NCBI GenBank assembly: GCA_030278955.1
Contig: JAOANR010000005.1
Location: 1,035,431 to 1,099,430, forward strand
Origin: Hygrophila difformis
Lineage: Eukaryota > Streptophyta > Magnoliopsida > Lamiales > Acanthaceae
Length of the DNA: 64,000 nt
Direction: 5' to 3'
The notes beneath the pieces were generated by a model. It made no database searches, was not told where the DNA came from, and was given only the letters and a program-made list of their open reading frames with translations. Shown here one piece after another: positions 59,801-64,000 of the stretch (positions are counted from its first letter, which is position 1; each line of letters starts with the position of its first letter). Made by a program: the position numbers and the translations under genes.

Positions 59801-61341
59801 GTCCCGAAACATTGGCAAATTAAGGGGTCTGATATGGACTTGAATTATTATAAGTAATGTGACATATTGACTTTCTTATAATGGGTAAATCACAAAAACA
59901 TAGAAGATCTTCACTTTGACCCACAATTCGGAATTCAATCATCATATAGACATGGAAGATCATCCACCATAGCCCCAGAAATTCATTCAGACACATTAAC
60001 ACAATGATCTAGCCACCACAAAGTGGATATCGCTTTTAACCTTCTGCTGATTTCTTGCAGCTTAGAAATATTTAGTTGGAGATCAACATGACAATAAAAA
60101 CTGGATTGGGTTGATGACGCTAACCAAGATACCAGTATCTTGCTGCCACAATAGTCAGCAGGTTTGGTACTAGTAATGCTTTGTTACATCATAATCAAAC
60201 AAATCAATTGGTGTTCATTTATTTCAATGGCATGGAATAAAAGCAAACAGTATAAAGTGTTCATTCACAGTGATACTAGTCATTTTGCTGCAATAAATTA
60301 ATATGATGTATTCATTTGTATGTTTGCTCAAGCAATGGATTATACCTGGTAACAAGTCTCCAAACAACAAAACTCACATATCAATCATTTGCATGCAACA
60401 CATCACCAGAAAATAAACAAAAGGGAGAGGGTGGGCAGAAGATCTGACATGCTACAAGGAAGCTTCAGAGAAACATTAAACGAAAAATGGAAAAGAAAAT
60501 GTAGATTGCATAGACATTGTTAAACAAGGATAAGAAGTTTAACCCCAAAACTTATTGGCAATGAGTGGATAGCTCCAATTCCATATAAACTAGGGGAATC
60601 CTCCCACTTTACCCATGTGGGATTCCAACACGCACTCCTCAAGATAATATCTCATCTCGAAACAAATCCCACAACCGGGATCAAGAATATACACATCACG
60701 GTTACCCATGGCTCTAAAACCATGTTAAACAATGGATTGAAGATTCCAACCCAAAACCAATTGGCATTGGGTGGAGTAGCTCTATCCCATAAAACTAGGG
60801 GGAATACTCCAACAAACATCATTAAGTAAAATGCAAGCTCCAAGAGTACATACATGATGGTAAATATAGCAGAGGCATTCCGGCATAAATCTCAAGTTTG
60901 CAGCTTCTCCCCAAATAAGAAGATATAGACCCATGTATAGCAATTTCCGCTGCTCAACTTCCTGTTGAATTGTGGGCAACCTATCAGCAGAAAATATCAG
61001 ATATATAAGATATTAAGATCGAGCTGCTCTTTAAAAGGAGATAAACTAAGGGGAAAACCTCACCATAAGCTGCTCTTTCGACCAAGGTACTTGCACCACT
61101 TCTTGTAGTTCTTAAAAAGTTTCTTCATAACTTCGGTTAGCGCCCGATCATCCAACTAAGCAAGAAAAGGAAAATCAGATAACAACCTAGAAAAGGTGAA
61201 AAACCAATCAGAAGATGCTAAGAACATAAATTCACAAAAGAGAGAATATACCATGGGCCGCTGATCAGGCTTTGGTTGCCTAATGTGTACATTGGCTAGC
61301 AATAAAATTAAGTGTTCCCTCTGGTTTGCGACGTTATCTTT
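47867..61341 (-). CDS. CalS: Callose synthase (1,3-beta-glucan synthase, CalS1-4 type), C-terminal 35 exons
   Basis: Callose synthase is a large plasma-membrane GT48 enzyme making callose from UDP-glucose at cell plates, plasmodesmata and walls. Exons, 5' to 3': 61252-61341, 61064-61155, 60854-60980, 59246-59383, 59083-59159, 58918-59014, 57709-57837, 57504-57618, 56873-57207, 56701-56753, 56555-56615, 56057-56138, 55907-55956, 55728-55814, 54826-54957, 54632-54726, 54450-54534, 54212-54372, 53996-54119, 53811-53908, 53578-53707, 53216-53367, 52525-52634, 52306-52431, 52151-52219, 51871-52063, 51520-51796, 50918-51033, 50741-50824, 50301-50413, 49992-50221, 48622-49919 (contains 500 N), 48487-48537, 48213-48398, 47867-48115. 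Without the N they total 5112 bp, exactly 1703 codons plus stop, and every junction is in phase. Landmarks: N-terminal FKS1-like part ([20 protein letters not shown]), first membrane block (57207-56555), cytosolic catalytic loop ([72 protein letters not shown]), then the C-terminal membrane block and the tail [12 protein letters not shown]. About 250 N-terminal residues are missing beyond 61341. Confidence 0.95.
49190..49689. other. 500-N assembly gap inside a callose synthase exon
   Basis: Exactly 500 N. Minus-strand sequence before it ends GTTCTAAT and after it starts GCAACTACAAC; abutting them gives Val-Leu-Met-Gln-Leu in frame, the residues this family has there. The true gap is therefore probably zero bases. 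Confidence 0.97.
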
Positions 61342-61616
61342 CTACACGCAACAAAATGTAACGAACTCTTAATAACTACGAAACAAAGTATGAAAGTATC
61401 ATGATGAGAGATTGTATGTTGTTTAATGGGTTCCAGAAAAGATACTTTAAAATATGCACATTTCTTTCTAGGAAAACAGAATCTAAATGCCAATAGGGTA
61501 ATACATCCATAATGATACCAAGTGAATTTTACTGCTAGGAACTAATTTTCAATAGTAGTTAAAAATAAACGCATCCAAGAAGGTTGATTCTGCACATAGT
61601 TCGTTGGCATATTTGT
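61342..61616. other. Intron sequence upstream of the first visible callose synthase exon
   Basis: Non-coding, presumably intronic, ending at the copia insertion. I found none of the N-terminal callose synthase exons here or further right. Confidence 0.5.
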
Positions 61617-61949
61617 TGTTAGAGTTATGTTGTGTAATTAGGTTGTGTTGTTTGGGTGTTTAGGGTTTTGGAAGTGTATATATCTTGTATTTGGGTTTTG
61701 TTATGAAATAGAGAAAATTCCTATCAGAGCCCAATACTCCAATACCAAAACCCTAATCAAATCAGACCATATTCTGACACCGCCGCCATCCGCCTGCTGT
61801 CGCCGCAAAGTCAGCAGTTAGGTTTCGTTGTTTTGGCCCTTTTCACCACCAAAGATGATTTCGGCCAGCCTCTATTTTATTCTCTTTTTTGCCGTTCTGC
61901 TATTTCTGATTTCAGTCTGTTCAGCCATTTTCCGAGCTCTCTTCAATCC

Positions 61950-63960
61950 AAGCATGTCCGCATGCTATTGCCACGGAAAAGCTATTGGTGAAACCAATTA
62001 CTCATCATGGGCAAGGTCTGTCCGCATGTGGTGTATGGGACAAGGTTTGTCCAATCATCTCACCACTTCGGAGGCTCAAATTGACGATAAGAAAATAGCT
62101 GCATGGGTGAATCTGCATGGTTGAAAGCAGATGCTTTATTGTGTAGTTTTATGTGGCAGTCCATTGAGTCCATTGATCCCTCTCTGTATCCTATTTTCTT
62201 AATTTCACCACTTCTTGTGATTTATGGAAACAGACAGAAATTCTTTACACCAATGATATTCAGCGTCTTTATTCAAGAGTCGAACTTGTTGGATCTTCGT
62301 CAATCCGGCTTGTCTATCTAGCTACTTTGGGACCTGATTTGAGTGCAATTCGTGATCAACTTTTCACTAGCTCTTCGATTCCAAAACTTGAGGATGTGTA
62401 CTCTCCGCCTCTTCTTGTTTCCTCATTAGCAGTAACATCCCTATTGATCGATCGGCATTACTTTCTACTGCACCACAGATCCATAAAGGTGACACTATTT
62501 CTCATGGAGGCTATCACAATGGCACCAATCGCCCCCGTTGTTCTTACTGTAACAAGTTGGGCCATGTTCGTGAAAAGTGTTACAAGTTACATGGCCGACC
62601 TCTTCGTGCTAATGTTGCCCACACAGTTACTTCTCCCAATGCGCCTAAGCAACCATTCTTTGTTGTTGACAGTGAAGGATTATGAAGAATATCTTGCATA
62701 CCAAGCCTCTGAGCAACCATCTCCATCTACTATTATCTACTATTGACGTTGTTGCTCAGTCGGGTAATAGTGTTGTTTGCTTCTCCCAACCAGTAAGCCT
62801 TTGGGTTATTGATCAAGTGCTTCTGACCATGTCTCTGGTAACCCTCGTCTTTTCTCATATTTAAATTTTTCTTATCCTTTACCTTCTGTACAATGGCTGA
62901 TGGCTCTCAAGCCTCTGCAAAGGCTATTGGTCGTACCCATCCTTTACCAAACGGTCTCTTGAATTTTTCCTATATGTTCCTAATTGTCCCTTCGTCTCTT
63001 GATTTTTTCCTATATGTTCCTAATTGTCCCTTTAGTCTTGTTTCTGTAAGTACGTTGATTTTTTTTCTATCCAGAATCGCGGGGGACAGATGATTGGCCC
63101 CGGACGTGAATCGTAACAAAACTAACTCAGGCTGGACCTGAAGATAATGCACCCCAACCCCTCTCCATGTGTGAATCACATCACCCCATGGTGGTTTGTT
63201 CGGAGTGGGATTTGAACACTCAACCTCCCCTTTAACATCCACCCCAAGGCAAGGATGTTAACCATGTGAGCTGCAGCTTATATGGTTAACATCCTTGCCT
63301 TGGGGTGGATGTTAAAGGGGGGTTGGGTGTTCAAATCCCACTCCTAACACTTTTATGTAACAACAGCTCACATGGTTAACATCTTTGCGTTGGGGTGGAT
63401 GGTTAAGGGGAGGTTGGGTGTTCAAATCCCACTCCCAACACTTTTATGTAACAACCCTACCCAAGGCTGGACCTACAGATCATGCACCCCAACCCCTCTC
63501 CATGTGTGAATCACATCACCCCATGGTGGGTTGTTGGGAGTGGAATTTGAACACCTAACCTCCCCTTTAACATCCACCCCAAGGCAAGGATGTTAAACAT
63601 GTGAGTTGTTTTACCATCTTAACCCTCCACCATCTCACGTTTATCCTTCTGTTGTGTGCTCATCCACCACCTCTCCAGAGGTCCGTCACCAACGTTTGGG
63701 TTATCCTAGCCTGTCAAAAGTTACAAAGTCTTGACCCGGTTTGTCTCATTTGTCGTCTTTTTCTTGTGAGTATTGTCAGCTTGGGAAAGAGTCTCACATT
63801 TCATTTCCTAAGCAAGTCAATAATCGAGTCGATGTATCTTTTGGTTTAGTTCATTCTGACATATGGGGTCCAAGTCGAACTCAGTCTGTGTTTGGTACTA
63901 TCATATTTGACGTTGATTCTTTTTCTATCCATTCAGCACGGGACATATGATTGGTGTCGG
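61950..63960 (+). pseudogene. Copia Gag-protease-integrase fragments
   Basis: Gag start: ETNYSSWARSVRMWCMGQGL and LSNHLTTSEAQIDDKKIAAW (61986-62110), then a stop. A shifted gag zinc-knuckle area lies near 62540-62600. Protease tail: TMADGSQASAKAIGRTHPLP and LYVPNCPFSLVSVSTL (about 62890-63055). GAG-pre-integrase and integrase start: CEYCQLGKESHISFPKQVNN and LVHSDIWGPSRTQSVFGT (63741-63900). A repeat cluster (63107-63607) interrupts it between protease and GAG-pre-integrase. Not functional. Confidence 0.8.
63107..63607. repeat. Cluster of four inverted SINE-like units
   Basis: Four related units in the order minus, plus, plus, minus. Each has TTCAAATCCCACTCC or its complement (plus at 63330 and 63421; minus at about 63202-63217 and 63538-63552) next to GGTTAACATCNTTGC and TGGGGTGGATG. 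GTTCAAATCC fits the Pol III B-box consensus, so tRNA-derived SINEs are possible, but I see no clear A box or tail. The outer, minus units share a longer segment (CCCCAACCCCTCTCCATGTG). Confidence 0.5.
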
Positions 63961-64000
63961 ACGTGAATTAGGCTTTACCAACTTAACCGTCCATCATCTC

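Larger units (their letters stand above)
61617..64000 (+). mobile_element. Decayed Ty1/copia element, 5' part
   Basis: A candidate short LTR starts TGTTAGAGTTATG at 61617 and is followed by TATCAGAGCCC (61722-61732), resembling a tRNA-Met primer site. Downstream are Gag, protease, GAG-pre-integrase and integrase fragments on the plus strand in the normal order, all frameshifted. The element runs out of the window, so its 3' LTR and target duplication cannot be checked. It lies in what should be an upstream intron or the 5' region of the callose synthase gene, in opposite orientation. Confidence 0.75.

Noticed and set aside
1..64000. CRISPR arrays, bacterial operons, prophage or tRNA/rRNA genes
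   Set aside because: The window is plant nuclear DNA; none of these was seen, and the regular repeats present are telomeric, microsatellite or LTR-internal.

Overview
This window is nuclear DNA of a flowering plant, most likely a eudicot. It has spliced genes with plant-type introns, a plastid ribosomal protein gene with a transit peptide, a multi-exon callose synthase, plant Ty1/copia and Ty3/gypsy retrotransposons, and a long Arabidopsis-type telomere repeat (TTTAGGG)n. I cannot name the species. Two runs of exactly 500 N (38330-38829 and 49190-49689) are scaffolding placeholders, so the window joins three contigs.

Layout, left contig (1-38329). 1-4764: a decayed microtubule-associated protein 70 (MAP70) gene on the minus strand, split by a Ty3/gypsy solo LTR (1132-4368) that carries a 108-bp tandem array. 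6103-11523: a young Ty1/copia element on the minus strand with an open 1234-codon pol but no usable gag, flanked by the 5-bp target duplication TGTAA. 11615-13157: an apparently intact four-exon gene for plastid ribosomal protein PSRP2 (two RRM domains), with the copia element ending 91 bp upstream of its ATG. 13645-18352: hAT-like DNA transposon copies and a 5'-truncated LINE. 19016-29764: a full-length Tekay-type chromovirus (target duplication ATATC) whose gag, protease and RT core have been replaced by an antisense cassette. 30952-31621: a Tourist-like MITE. 32467-35467: the first seven exons of a GDP-fucose O-fucosyltransferase family gene. It is cut off by 2.6 kb of nearly perfect telomere repeat that runs into the first N gap.

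Middle and right contigs (38830-64000). 38830-45710: a deleted SIRE-like copia element on the minus strand, interrupted by a second gypsy solo LTR (39760-42580, target duplication GAATT). 45711-47866: AT-rich spacer with microsatellites and a foldback MITE. 47867-61341: the C-terminal 35 exons (1703 codons plus stop, all in frame) of a callose synthase on the minus strand. The second N gap lies inside one of its exons, and the reading frame shows that no bases need be missing there. 61617-64000: a decayed copia element on the plus strand with a cluster of inverted SINE-like repeats; it separates these exons from the missing first exons of the callose synthase.

The host genes are unrelated housekeeping or cell-wall genes and do not form a pathway. 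The unusual biology is in the transposons and chromosome structure: a telomere-like array truncating a gene, one LTR family with two alternative LTR starts, and an element carrying a captured antisense gene.
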